A DNA stretch of 64,000 nt from Soonwooa buanensis (GCF_900167905.1 NZ_FUYZ01000009.1:1-64000), one strand, 5' to 3'; shown: positions 17,065-25,946, counted from the first letter of the stretch. The notes: a model not told the origin generated them from the letters alone. Numbers and translations: made by a program.

Positions 17065-18333
17065 TTAGCCTTTCACAAACTTGATACTTTCTTCTTTTCC
17101 GTTTTTAAGAACTTTAAGAATGTAAGTTCCTTTTGATAATTTAGAAATATTGATTTGGTTGCTACCTGTATTTTTTTCAGTAATTACTTTTTGTCCCACC
17201 AAGTTGTAAATTTCGATAGTGTCTTGTTTACCAACATTTGTAAGATTAATAATATCTTTTGCTGGGTTTGGATAAAGTTTCACCTTGTCTACATTCACAT
17301 TACTAGTTGCCATGTTTGATTCTGGCAATTTGATAGCGAATCCCATAATTTCGCTACTGTCCTTAAGTCCAACACCAACAATGTATTGACCATTAGGAGA
17401 AATCGCCAATGGCAAAGAAAAGTTAATCCCTTTTGTATCGTAACCTAGACTTTCTGCATATTCGTTAAGGTCAACGCGTCCACCTTCTCTTGTCCAAATA
17501 AAACCACTACCCGAGAAAGCGCCAGTTCCCCACTGTCTGAAGTAACCAACCACCGTTTTACCATCGTCAGTAATACCTGTTGCAGAACCTTCGTACATTG
17601 GATCTTCGTGCGTTAACTCTAGATAACCTTCGGTCTCATCCCAGATATATGGATAATCGTAATTTGCTCCGATAATCGTTTTTCCATTTGGTGTTACAGA
17701 AAAAGCTTCGCCCACATTGTTACCATCTGTATCTTTAATAAAATGCTGAACGCCATTTTTCCAATAAACTCCAAAACGGTCAAAGTCATCATCTTGCCAA
17801 CCAACAATAACAGTCCCGTCATCATTAATACCATTAGCACGAGAGCTTGTTTCAGGATTTGTACTGCCTAAGTCAACAAGACCGCCAGCTTCTGTCCACT
17901 TAATTGCATGCGCTTCCATCGCATTTAGGAATCCAAGTCCTACAACTGTAGTTCCGTCGCTTGTCATTCCGTAAGCTGAACTTTCTTGTCCTGCTACTAT
18001 ATTTCCTAGATACTTCCAAGTGCTGGTTGCGACATTGTAATGCGCCATTTCGTTAATCATCGTATCTGGATTTGTCATGGTACCAGAAATATATTTACCA
18101 TCACTAGAAACACTTGTGTTACCAGATATTTGCTCACCATTAGACGGCTCTCCGATCACAACAACGCCACCAGCTTCCGTCCACATAATCTGATTACCGT
18201 ACATAACGCTTCCAACTGCAACACCGTTGTTAGAAACATCTGTCATAAATCCGAATTCTGTTGTATCGAAAACTTGGGCATTAGTTAAACTGATAGAACC
18301 AAGAAGTAAAGCTGAGTAGTAAAGTTTTTTCAT
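17065..18333 (-). CDS. secreted HAF-repeat protein with T9SS sorting domain (paralogue 1)
   Basis: 422 aa. Signal peptide (1-19, ending LTNAQ). Several HAF-type repeats marked by V/I-x-N/D-D-G-x-x-(V/I)-(V/I)-G, for example INDDGTVIVGWQ and ITDDGKTVVGYF, probably forming a beta-propeller. The last 75 residues are a type A T9SS sorting domain (KLYPNPAKD, EIYNLVGQKV, LSKGTYILKV). Secreted or surface-attached by the type IX system; function unknown. Tandem paralogue of 18786-20063, with a third copy at 59513. Confidence 0.9.
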   Translation of the reverse strand: MKKLYYSALLLGSISLTNAQVFDTTEFGFMTDVSNNGVAVGSVMYGNQIMWTEAGGVVVIGEPSNGEQISGNTSVSSDGKYISGTMTNPDTMINEMAHYNVATSTWKYLGNIVAGQESSAYGMTSDGTTVVGLGFLNAMEAHAIKWTEAGGLVDLGSTNPETSSRANGINDDGTVIVGWQDDDFDRFGVYWKNGVQHFIKDTDGNNVGEAFSVTPNGKTIIGANYDYPYIWDETEGYLELTHEDPMYEGSATGITDDGKTVVGYFRQWGTGAFSGSGFIWTREGGRVDLNEYAESLGYDTKGINFSLPLAISPNGQYIVGVGLKDSSEIMGFAIKLPESNMATSNVNVDKVKLYPNPAKDIINLTNVGKQDTIEIYNLVGQKVITEKNTGSNQINISKLSKGTYILKVLKNGKEESIKFVKG

Positions 18334-18362
18334 TTTAAATTTTGTAAATATTCGTTATTGAA

Positions 18363-18420
18363 CAAACTTAGATTTATCATAGAAAAAAAACAAAGGAATG
18401 ACTTTCGTATTTCGGGAAAT
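18363..18420 (-). promoter_or_regulatory. promoter and palindromic site of HAF paralogue 1
   Basis: Minus strand: palindrome ATTTC-N2-GAAAT (18409-18420), TTTG (18391-18394), 20 nt, TAAGTTTG (18363-18370). The palindrome lies 38 bp upstream of the -7 box, a position suited to an activator. The same layout occurs at 18652-18710 and 20090-20147. Confidence 0.75.
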
Positions 18421-18469
18421 CCTAAAGTAAAAATTATTTAAATAACTAAATAACAACCACTTACAAAAA

Positions 18470-18646
18470 CAAAAAAGGAAACCTAAAATAGTTCCCTTTC
18501 CTTTAACTTAATTTAATATGAAGGCTAATTCTTAGCGAATTATAACATTCCGACTTCTTGTAATTGATGATTCTTCGTGTGTTATTTCCTTTCAATAAAT
18601 TGAAATAGTAAGCTTATTGAGTTTATAATAATTAACATTGATTTGA
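18470..18646 (-). ncRNA. candidate small RNA or micro-ORF unit between HAF genes
   Basis: A transcript of about 175 nt bounded by a promoter (18652-18710) and a minus-strand terminator (18471-18498), with no long ORF. It contains an 18-codon ORF (18582-18638, starting MLIII and ending ERK). It may be a small RNA, a peptide gene, or the remnant of a deleted third HAF paralogue that kept its promoter. No homology to the HAF coding sequence is visible. Confidence 0.4.
18471..18498 (-). terminator. intrinsic terminator of the orphan unit
   Basis: Minus-strand RNA: AAGGGAAC / GUUUCCUU 8-bp stem containing a G-U pair, loop UAUUUUAG, then U-rich. On the plus strand the same position is an A-C mismatch, so the structure is directional. 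Confidence 0.65.
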
Positions 18647-18651
18647 TGCTT

Positions 18652-18710
18652 CAAACATAAAACAAAAATGAAATTGAGTTCAAGAATTGATCTTTCGGAT
18701 TTCAAGAAAT
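18652..18710 (-). promoter_or_regulatory. orphan promoter with the HAF-type palindrome
   Basis: Minus strand: ATTTC-AA-GAAAT palindrome (18699-18710), TTG, 21 nt, TATGTTTG (18652-18659). Palindrome to -7 spacing is 39 bp against 38 bp at both HAF genes; CTTTCG (18692-18697) also adjoins the palindrome as at 18402-18407. Confidence 0.65.
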
Positions 18711-18723
18711 TACAAAAGCTTAA

Positions 18724-18763
18724 TAATAAAAAAGATAGCCGACCTGTAACGAGATCGGCTATC
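18724..18763 (-). terminator. intrinsic terminator of HAF paralogue 2
   Basis: Stem GATAGCCGA (18734-18742) / TCGGCTATC (18755-18763) followed on the minus strand by a T-rich run; 23 nt after the stop of the 18786 gene. Confidence 0.88.
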
Positions 18764-18785
18764 TACTAATAACAAAATATGAAAA

Positions 18786-20063
18786 TTAATCCTTAATAAA
18801 TTTCAAAGTCTCTACTTTGCCATCATTAGTGATTTTTAAAATATAACTTCCTTTCTCAAAGTTTTGAACATCCACTTTTTTCTCGTTTGAAGTCGAAATA
18901 GTGTTCATTTTTTGACCAGCCATATTATAAATCTCGACATTAGAAATTTTTCCTTCATTACTAATATTTACAAAATCTTTAGTTGGATTAGGATAAATGC
19001 TAAGTTTTGCTTTTTTTGCGTCATTGGTTGCCATCGTCGAATCTGGAAGTTTAATAACAAATCCTCTTGCATCATCTGCTGTCAAACCAATACCAGCAAT
19101 GTATTGTCCGTTTGGAGAAATCGCCATCGGCAAAGAGAATTTTAAACCAAGTGTATCATAACCAAGGCTAGCAACATAATCGTCAAACTTAACAACGCCT
19201 TTTTCTTTAGTCCAGATAAATCCGTAACCGTCCAACGCCATCCCACCATATGGTGTAAAGTATCCCAATACCGTTTTACCATCGCTAGACACAGCAGTTG
19301 CTGATCCAAAATAATCTTCATCTAAAGGTGCTATTGCCGTGTAACCATCTGTAGCACTCCAATAGAAAGCATTTTCGTCCAAGCCTAGCCCAACGATAGC
19401 ACTTCCATCTTCTGACACCGAAATAGCTTCACCTACATGATTGCCAGCTGTAGTCTTAATGTAATTTTGTTGTCCATCCTTCCAATAAACACCTTGTCTT
19501 CCTCCGGTAGAACTATCTTGCCAACCAATTACAACATTACCGTCTCCACTTACGCTATTTGCTCTAGAGCTACGACCAGTAACTGTACTTCCTAAATCTT
19601 GCATACCATTGGCTTCAGTCCACTTTATACCGTGACCTTTTCCACTGCTTGTCCAACCTAGACCAACAATTGTTTTGGCATCGTAAGACGCACCCCAAGC
19701 CGAACTTGTATCTGTACCCGAGCTATTGCCGAGACCTCCAAGATATGTCCAAGTCTTTGATGCAACATCATATTTTGACATTTCGTCTTTACCTGTGCTT
19801 GGGTTTGTCATAGATCCTGTAACGGTTGTACCATCTCTAGACACAGTAGTCATCCCTCCAATGTAGTCATTCTGAATTTCACCAATAACCGAACCGCCCG
19901 CTTCCTCAGTCCAAATTACATGTAATACACCATAGACATTACCAACTGCAACACCGTTATCCGAAACGCTTGTCATCTGTGCAAAACTTCCTACATCATA
20001 GACTTGCGCATTAATACCAATAGTTGCGCTCACCAGAAGTGCAGAAATGTAAAGTTTTTTCAT
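18786..20063 (-). CDS. secreted HAF-repeat protein with T9SS sorting domain (paralogue 2)
   Basis: 425 aa with the same architecture as its neighbour at 17065: signal peptide (1-19, ending GINAQ), HAF repeats (VSGDGNVVIGWQ, VSSDGKTVLGYF, ISPNGQYIAGIGL), and a type A T9SS sorting domain (LSIYPNPTKD, EIYNMAGQKM, FEKGSYILKI). Roughly half the residues match paralogue 1, with near-identical openings (MKKLY, GVAVGNV). Own promoter and terminator. Ligand or enzymatic role unknown. Confidence 0.9.
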   Translation of the reverse strand: MKKLYISALLVSATIGINAQVYDVGSFAQMTSVSDNGVAVGNVYGVLHVIWTEEAGGSVIGEIQNDYIGGMTTVSRDGTTVTGSMTNPSTGKDEMSKYDVASKTWTYLGGLGNSSGTDTSSAWGASYDAKTIVGLGWTSSGKGHGIKWTEANGMQDLGSTVTGRSSRANSVSGDGNVVIGWQDSSTGGRQGVYWKDGQQNYIKTTAGNHVGEAISVSEDGSAIVGLGLDENAFYWSATDGYTAIAPLDEDYFGSATAVSSDGKTVLGYFTPYGGMALDGYGFIWTKEKGVVKFDDYVASLGYDTLGLKFSLPMAISPNGQYIAGIGLTADDARGFVIKLPDSTMATNDAKKAKLSIYPNPTKDFVNISNEGKISNVEIYNMAGQKMNTISTSNEKKVDVQNFEKGSYILKITNDGKVETLKFIKD

Positions 20064-20089
20064 AAATTTTTATTTAATTTTTTGATTCT

Positions 20090-20148
20090 CTAACTTACTG
20101 GTTAGGAACGAAATGAACTAAAATCTGTCTTTGGGATTTCGGAAAATC
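20090..20148 (-). promoter_or_regulatory. promoter region of HAF paralogue 2
   Basis: Minus strand: near-palindrome (20136-20147, one mismatch to ATTTC-N2-GAAAT), 38 bp, then TAAGTTAG (20090-20097, 7 of 8 to TAnnTTTG). The -33 position reads TTAG rather than TTTG, so the basal promoter looks weaker than at paralogue 1. Confidence 0.6.
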
Positions 20149-20345
20149 AAAAAGAACTTAATTTTAATCCATTGAAAATCAAAGACTTTAAAAACAAGTT
20201 ACAATTATAAAATCTTGATAAAAAAGAGAAATAAGGATTCTAAATTATTCGATAAATAACAAATATTTACAAATCTTTTACTAAATTCACGCTTCTTAAC
20301 TAATTGTTATCAATTTTGCATTAAGAACAAGCTTATAAATGTGGT

Positions 20346-21977
20346 GTGAAAAATATATATAAATATTGTGTGGTCTTTTTTCTGATGTGCTATTTCTCCC
20401 TGACAGCGCAGGATAAAAGTGAATTTAAGTTAATGCTTTCTAATAGTATAGAAAAGATGTATCAAAATCCGGATGCGGGCATCAAAGCTATAAAATCTAT
20501 TAGTTCTACTTCTGATAATATCCATAGACAACTGGTTGCAAGAAGCTTACTTTCAGAATCTTATCAATTAAAAGCTAATTATGACGAAGCTCTTAAAATG
20601 GCTTTAGAAAATGTAAACACAAAAGGAGAGCTCGAGCCTAATGATCAATTACTGAATAATATTGGAATGATTCAGCAATTACAAAATTTAGGACTTTACG
20701 AACAGTCAGAAAAGCTGGTGGACACTATTCTTAAAGAAGATAAAAAAAGAATTGCAGCCCAAGAAAATAGAATTATCGCTGCCAAACTTTATCAATTGCA
20801 TGCGAAAAATCTTTTTAGAAAAAATAAAATAACAGAAGCGCTAGATTTGCTGACAAAAAGTAATGCTCTTTGCGATATCAACGAAACATCGAGTTACAAC
20901 ATTTTATCCACTAATATTTTAATAAATGCGAGACATTCGCTTCAAAAAAGAGATTATAAACATTTAGAAAATCTGGTCGATCAACTCAGTGGTATTTCCG
21001 CAAAACATCCTCAAAATCTTTATGTTGCTTCTCGGTTAGAAAAGTTGAAGGCGAGCATATTATTTGATCAACAAAAATACGATGAAGCGATTGTCCATCT
21101 AGACTCTGCCCTATCCAAAATTAATCACGTCGATTTTTTAGGTTTAAAAAATACGCTTTACGATGATCTTGCGAAGAATCATTTGGCTTTGCGTCACACA
21201 ACCGAACACGATAAATATCAAAAACTGCATCAAGAAAGTCAAAATAAAATCGATGAAAGTCGAAAAGAAGCGATCGAAAATTTGATGCAACTTAATCTCG
21301 ATTTCCAAAACCAAAACTTCCGAACGATAGAGCATAAAAACCATACAAATCTTTATACATCTCTAGCTGTTGGTGCTGGATTATTACTTTTAATGGGATT
21401 TTGGTTATTTCAGACTTATCAAAAAAATCAATTTCTAAATACACAATCAAAGTTTTTAGAATATCAAGCCAAACTATTCGAAAGTCAAAAACAGCAATCA
21501 GTTCCGCCAGTTTCAAAAGAAGTTGAAGTTGAAACGCCAGTTGAAAATGATGCAAATCCAATTACGGATCAAGAACTTGAAAAAACTACTAAACAAAAAA
21601 GCTTTTCGATTTCCAAACAAAAAGAAGATGAAATTCTGCGCAAACTAAATGACTTCGAAATGTCAAAAACCTTTATGGATCGCAATATGTCTTTGGCAGC
21701 GCTATCAACGCAACTCGAAGTTAACACCAAATATCTTTCTGAAGTTATTAAAAAAAGTAAAGGAAAAAACTTCACAACCTATATTAACGAATTGAAAATC
21801 AACCATATTGCATACCTCATCTCGACAGATGCGGCTTATCGTCAATATAAGATTAGTTATCTCGCCGAGTTGGCAGGATTTGCGTCGCACAGTACATTTA
21901 GCATCGTTTTCAAAAATGTGACTGGCGTTACCCCGAATGATTATATACAACAAATTGCTAAAAGAAAATTGATATGA
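20346..21977 (+). CDS. TPR membrane regulator with AraC-type DNA-binding domain
   Basis: 543 aa. Signal peptide or anchor (1-21), TPR-like helical repeats to about 320, a single membrane helix (about 333-352, AVGAGLLLLMGFWLF), a coiled, acidic cytoplasmic linker, and a C-terminal AraC/XylS helix-turn-helix (about 445-540: LAALSTQLEVNTKYLSEVI, ISYLAELAGFASHSTFSIVF). A membrane-spanning one-component regulator common in Flavobacteriia. Start is GTG at 20346, chosen because it gives a complete signal peptide. Overlaps the next gene by 4 nt (ATGA). Confidence 0.88.
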   Translation: MKNIYKYCVVFFLMCYFSLTAQDKSEFKLMLSNSIEKMYQNPDAGIKAIKSISSTSDNIHRQLVARSLLSESYQLKANYDEALKMALENVNTKGELEPNDQLLNNIGMIQQLQNLGLYEQSEKLVDTILKEDKKRIAAQENRIIAAKLYQLHAKNLFRKNKITEALDLLTKSNALCDINETSSYNILSTNILINARHSLQKRDYKHLENLVDQLSGISAKHPQNLYVASRLEKLKASILFDQQKYDEAIVHLDSALSKINHVDFLGLKNTLYDDLAKNHLALRHTTEHDKYQKLHQESQNKIDESRKEAIENLMQLNLDFQNQNFRTIEHKNHTNLYTSLAVGAGLLLLMGFWLFQTYQKNQFLNTQSKFLEYQAKLFESQKQQSVPPVSKEVEVETPVENDANPITDQELEKTTKQKSFSISKQKEDEILRKLNDFEMSKTFMDRNMSLAALSTQLEVNTKYLSEVIKKSKGKNFTTYINELKINHIAYLISTDAAYRQYKISYLAELAGFASHSTFSIVFKNVTGVTPNDYIQQIAKRKLI

Positions 21978-23107
21978 GAAGTTGGTTAATTGCAATTTGC
22001 TGCTGCTTTTTATTAGCACCAAAACAGATCTTTGCACAAGATTTAGAGGCTGATAAATTAAAATTTAAGGAGGCGAGAATGTTGCTTTATGATGAACCAG
22101 AAAAAGCAATTAGCATCTCCAAAAGCCTTTTAAAAACAGAAAAAACACCCGATCAAATTGCGAATATCTATATGTTGATTTCGAATGCTTATGTTGCCAA
22201 ACGCGACATAGACAGCTCGTTATACTACATCATGCGGACTTCCGACTTATTGACGACCAACGTTAAAACGGTTACCAAAATTAGGATTCTTAATACGATT
22301 GGCGTGCAATATCAACAGATGGATTTGTTCGATAAAGCCTTAGAAAATCTTGAAAAATCCGAGGCACTTTGCCGTACGCTGCCTGCGAAAGACTATGACC
22401 GAAATTTTAATCTAAACTTTATAGACGCCGTTCGCGGGATGATCTATCGTAGTCAATCTAACCCAGAAATGGCGATTAACAAATTTGTCCCTGCCATTAG
22501 CTTTTTCAAAAATTTAGCAACAGAACCAAAAAACGACGCCAACATTAGCGTTTTTTCTTACAATCTTGCTTATTGTTTCTTGGAACTAAAAAATTACAAC
22601 CAAGCCAAAAATTATTTTGATGAAGCCATTTTCTATGGTAAAAGATCAGGAACAAAAAGCCTAGAAGCCTTTGCATATAAAGGTATGGCGGACAATTACT
22701 ACACACAACATGATTACAAAAAATCCTTAGAGATTCTAGCAGCAGCGGAGATTCTTGCTAAAGATGTTTCGGATCTAAGTCTAAAAGAAGGCATCTACGA
22801 AATAACGCGCGACAATTATTTGGCGTTAAATGATTGGACAAAATATCAATCTTATAATGAGTTACTTCGTTTGACGAGACAAAAAAAGCAAGACAGCGAA
22901 CTGAAATCGCTTAACCGTCTCATGAATTTGCAAAACCAAGATTTCCAAAAGAAACTTTCAAAATCCGAAAAACAGTTTTCTATTTATCAAATCATTATTT
23001 GGTCAATTGTAATTTTAGCTTTACTTATTATGTTAAAACGAATTTTGGATTTTAGAAAACGAAACAAAACGCTTACTCAAAAATTAGGAAGTCAACTGAC
23101 TGACTAA
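21974..23107 (+). CDS. TPR membrane protein lacking the DNA-binding domain
   Basis: 377 aa. Signal peptide (1-22, ending IFAQ), TPR repeats (LFDKALENLEKSEAL, NYNQAKNYFDEAIFY, KKSLEILAAAEILA), one membrane helix (about 338-356), and then only about 20 basic residues before the stop. The layout matches the upstream regulator up to the membrane helix but has no AraC domain. Translationally coupled to it (ATGA). It may form a heteromer with that regulator; no frameshifted HTH remnant is seen in the 81 nt downstream. Confidence 0.82.
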   Translation: MRSWLIAICCCFLLAPKQIFAQDLEADKLKFKEARMLLYDEPEKAISISKSLLKTEKTPDQIANIYMLISNAYVAKRDIDSSLYYIMRTSDLLTTNVKTVTKIRILNTIGVQYQQMDLFDKALENLEKSEALCRTLPAKDYDRNFNLNFIDAVRGMIYRSQSNPEMAINKFVPAISFFKNLATEPKNDANISVFSYNLAYCFLELKNYNQAKNYFDEAIFYGKRSGTKSLEAFAYKGMADNYYTQHDYKKSLEILAAAEILAKDVSDLSLKEGIYEITRDNYLALNDWTKYQSYNELLRLTRQKKQDSELKSLNRLMNLQNQDFQKKLSKSEKQFSIYQIIIWSIVILALLIMLKRILDFRKRNKTLTQKLGSQLTD

Positions 23108-23137
23108 TCTTTTATGTAAAGTCAGGAGGTCAAGAAA

Positions 23138-23169
23138 TTGGTCAACAACACAATCTTTTGTATTTTTGC
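23138..23169 (+). promoter_or_regulatory. trpS promoter
   Basis: TTG (23138-23140), 20 nt, TATTTTTGC (23161-23169): a full match to the Bacteroidota promoter, 20 nt before the trpS ATG. Confidence 0.8.
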
Positions 23170-23188
23170 TATTAAATAGAACACTATT

Positions 23189-24157
23189 ATGGCAAGAGTC
23201 TTAACCGGCATCCAAGCGACCGGAACCCCGCATTTGGGAAATCTTTTAGGAGCGATTATTCCTGCAATCGAATTATCAAAAAAAGCAGAGAACGAATCAT
23301 TTTTATTCATTGCAAATCTTCATACTTTAACCTTGATTAAAGATGCAGAAGCTCTGAAACAAAACACCTATGAGATTGCTGCAGCTTGGCTTGCTTGTGG
23401 ACTAGACACCGAAAAGACGCACTTTTACCGTCAAAGCGACATCCCAGAAACTTGTGAATTGACTTGGTATTTGGATTGTTTTTTTCCGTTCCAAAGATTG
23501 CAATTGGCGCATTCTTTCAAAGATAAATCGGATCGATTGGCGGATGTTAATGTTGGATTGTTCAACTATCCAATATTGATGGCTGCAGATATTTTGTTGT
23601 ACGATGCGGAGATTGTTCCTGTAGGAAAAGATCAACTTCAACACCTAGAAATTACAAGAGATGTGGCAGAAAAATTCAATCGTCAAATGGGCGAAGTTTT
23701 TGTTTTGCCGTCAGCTGAATTGCAAGAAGACACCAAATATGTTCCAGGAACAGATGGTCGCAAAATGTCAAAATCGATTGGTAACATCATCAACATCTTC
23801 GCACCTGAAAAGGAATTGAAGAAACAAGTAATGTCCATCGAAACGGATTCTAAATCTTTGGAAGAACCAAAAGATCCTGAAACGGATAAAGTATTTGCGA
23901 TCTATCAACTGATTGCAACACCAGAACAAACCGAGGAACTAAGAGCTAAATATCTGGCTGGCAACTTCGGATACGGTCATGCAAAAACTGAATTGTTAAA
24001 TCTTATCTTAACACGTTTCGAAAAAGAGAGAGAGACTTTCAATTATTATATGTCGCATCTTGACGAACTAGAATCGAAATTGCAAGAAGGTGCTGCAAAA
24101 ACACGTCCAATTGCACAACAAACTTTAGAAAAAGCAAGAAAAAGTCTAGGACTATAA
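23189..24157 (+). CDS. trpS: tryptophanyl-tRNA synthetase
   Basis: Class Ic aminoacyl-tRNA synthetase, 322 aa, cytoplasmic. HIGH-type motif TPHLGN (12-17, within TGIQATGTPHLGNLLGA) and KMSKS in GRKMSKSIGN (about 191-200). Length matches bacterial TrpRS. Own promoter 20 nt upstream and a strong terminator downstream; no trp operon genes adjoin it. Confidence 0.97.
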   Translation: MARVLTGIQATGTPHLGNLLGAIIPAIELSKKAENESFLFIANLHTLTLIKDAEALKQNTYEIAAAWLACGLDTEKTHFYRQSDIPETCELTWYLDCFFPFQRLQLAHSFKDKSDRLADVNVGLFNYPILMAADILLYDAEIVPVGKDQLQHLEITRDVAEKFNRQMGEVFVLPSAELQEDTKYVPGTDGRKMSKSIGNIINIFAPEKELKKQVMSIETDSKSLEEPKDPETDKVFAIYQLIATPEQTEELRAKYLAGNFGYGHAKTELLNLILTRFEKERETFNYYMSHLDELESKLQEGAAKTRPIAQQTLEKARKSLGL

Positions 24158-24162
24158 AGCTT

Positions 24163-24199
24163 AAAAAAAAATCGGCGGAATTTATTTCGCCGATTTTTT
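24163..24199 (+). terminator. bidirectional terminator trpS / GNAT
   Basis: Stem ATCGGCGGAA (24171-24180) / TTTCGCCGAT (24185-24194), TTTA loop, flanked by A- and T-runs; lies between convergent genes. Confidence 0.92.
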
Positions 24200-24245
24200 A
24201 TTGTGCAGAATCTAATATTCTCGATCTTATTTTTGTAAAATCTAA

Positions 24246-24542
24246 TTAAGATTTAAGTAAAATATCTTGTACATCATCCATACGAGACATCACTGTTCTT
24301 GCGTATGAGCAATGTGGATAGACTTTCCAATTGTTATCTCGAGCAAAATCGATGGCTTCTTTCACGATTAACTTGCCAAGTCCTTGTCCTTCAAATTTTG
24401 GATAAATATTGACAAACGAAATGACATATCGGTTATCTTCGGGCATTATCGTGTAGGTTAATCTTCCCACTTCTTCGCTGTCATTATGCATCGTCATAAA
24501 TCCGCCGTTGCCTGATTGGTTGTTTTGGTATGTGTAATTCAT
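24246..24542 (-). CDS. small GNAT-type N-acetyltransferase
   Basis: 98 aa, the short YidJ/COG2388 type of GNAT fold. FEGQGLGKLIVKEAI (about 50-64) is the acetyl-CoA pyrophosphate-binding loop (Q/RxxGxG/A), and a conserved Cys follows in YPHCSYA. Small-molecule or protein substrate unknown. Single gene with the T9SS plug gene 192 nt upstream; the intervening space holds a structured repeat. Confidence 0.85.
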   Translation of the reverse strand: MNYTYQNNQSGNGGFMTMHNDSEEVGRLTYTIMPEDNRYVISFVNIYPKFEGQGLGKLIVKEAIDFARDNNWKVYPHCSYARTVMSRMDDVQDILLKS

Positions 24543-24595
24543 AATCTTTTTATTTTTAAATGAAATTTCAAATATTATTCCAAATTAGGCAACTG

Positions 24596-24733
24596 CGTGA
24601 CGCGATAGGGATAGTAGCGAATATCCTTTTGCGAGGTGGCTGAGCGCAGCGAAGTCCACCTCGCAAAAGATAGCAGCGGATAGCCCGACCCGAAAGCTTC
24701 GGGAAAAGCGAAGGCTCGGGAATCGCCCAAAAT
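24596..24733 (-). repeat. stop-adjacent structured GC-rich element, copy B
   Basis: Begins one or two bases after the stop of the T9SS plug gene and runs 138 bp. Contains a perfect 13-bp hairpin TTTTGCGAGGTGG (24627-24639) / CCACCTCGCAAAA (24656-24668), the conserved GATAGCAGCGGATAGCCCGACC strip, a CCCGAAGCTTTCGGG stem and ATCGCCC. Same skeleton as 1226-1406. Confidence 0.7.
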
Positions 24734-24734
24734 A

Positions 24735-25946
24735 CTATCTAACTGGCGTTCTCAATTCGCCGTAACCTAACAATCCATCGTAGTTGCGGCCAAATGGCGT
24801 GTAATATAATAAGGACTGGTAAAGGTTTTCGGTCTGCCAAAAGTTACCATTTATTTCTCCAAAATTTAGGCTTCCATCCTCGTTTTTAGTAGCGAGCATA
24901 TAGTTGTAAAAGCCTTGTTTTAGGTAGATTTTTGCAACATACATTTTGTTGGCTTCGTCATAACTCATCAAGCTATTTTCGTCGACTTTGTAATCGTTAA
25001 ATTGTCCAAGAACGTAGATGTTTTTGTTCATTTTTAAACTTTCTAAAGCGAAATGAACCATAGAATAATCGGCTTCTTTGTTGGCGTCACGTTCGATGCC
25101 TAGATCATTTCGACGGAAATAATAGGCGCCGTTAACGTCGCCATAAGCTTGGTAAGTCTCGGGATATGCCCAAACTGGGAATAGGTAAGTTTGGTTCTGT
25201 CCATTTTCTGAGCCTACGTTGGCAACCATGTCGTACGCTTGATTAAGGATTTTGTTATCGAAATAATAAAATTCGCTATTACCTGGAAATGCTAAGCCAA
25301 GCTGTTGAAACAACATTTTGTTACCCAAAGTCGACGTTGGACGTTGATTAGTAATCATCGTATTCCAGTTGTTATTTTGCATCAACGACATCGAAATCGA
25401 ATTGATGTTATTGGTAACGCTTGTCCCACTACCAACCGCCTGCACTTCTATACGTTGACGCAAATCGGGCTTTTTGGCATCTTGATATCTTGACATTTGC
25501 AAACCTACATTAGCCGCTTCTTCATAAATTGCAAATCTTTTTTTGAAAAGTGGTTTGTCCGCAGAATCTTTATAAACGATAATCTCGTAGTTACCAGAGA
25601 TTTTTGGTGTGATTTTTTCGTTCGGGAAAGTCAATTGATAATGTGTGTAAGCCTGAGTCGTGTTAAACGAATACTGAAAATTATCGATCAACGCATTAAG
25701 GCTTCCGTTGGCATATTCTGTAAAGAAAAGTCCGTCATCTTGCCAATTTCGGTCGTAATGTTTAATGGTATATCGATAAATTTGGCTGCTATTGGTTAAA
25801 TCATCAAACCTTAAAATAAGTTGTTGGTTGAAACTAATAATCGGCGTCTCGTCATTAGTTTGTGGATTAAACAATTGTACACCAGCAATTTTCTGAGCCT
25901 GCAAAAGGCTTGTCATTAAAAGAAAAACAAAACTTAACTTCTTCAT
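24735..25946 (-). CDS. type IX secretion system plug protein (DUF5103)
   Basis: 403 aa with signal peptide (1-17, ending LLQAQ). N-terminal domain with ISFNQQLILRFDDL, YRYTIKHYDRNW and FTEYANG, then a C-terminal region with HFALESLKMNKNIYVLGQFN. This matches the DUF5103 family, whose Flavobacterium johnsoniae member (Plug) occludes the SprA translocon pore on the periplasmic side. The assignment is by remembered family pattern. Fits the three T9SS cargo genes in this window; other T9SS components are not nearby. Confidence 0.85.
   Translation of the reverse strand: MKKLSFVFLLMTSLLQAQKIAGVQLFNPQTNDETPIISFNQQLILRFDDLTNSSQIYRYTIKHYDRNWQDDGLFFTEYANGSLNALIDNFQYSFNTTQAYTHYQLTFPNEKITPKISGNYEIIVYKDSADKPLFKKRFAIYEEAANVGLQMSRYQDAKKPDLRQRIEVQAVGSGTSVTNNINSISMSLMQNNNWNTMITNQRPTSTLGNKMLFQQLGLAFPGNSEFYYFDNKILNQAYDMVANVGSENGQNQTYLFPVWAYPETYQAYGDVNGAYYFRRNDLGIERDANKEADYSMVHFALESLKMNKNIYVLGQFNDYKVDENSLMSYDEANKMYVAKIYLKQGFYNYMLATKNEDGSLNFGEINGNFWQTENLYQSLLYYTPFGRNYDGLLGYGELRTPVR

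Noticed and set aside
22900-23188. Frameshifted AraC domain after the second TPR protein
   Set aside because: No HTH-like residues appear in any frame in the 81 nt before trpS, so the short C-terminus looks genuine.
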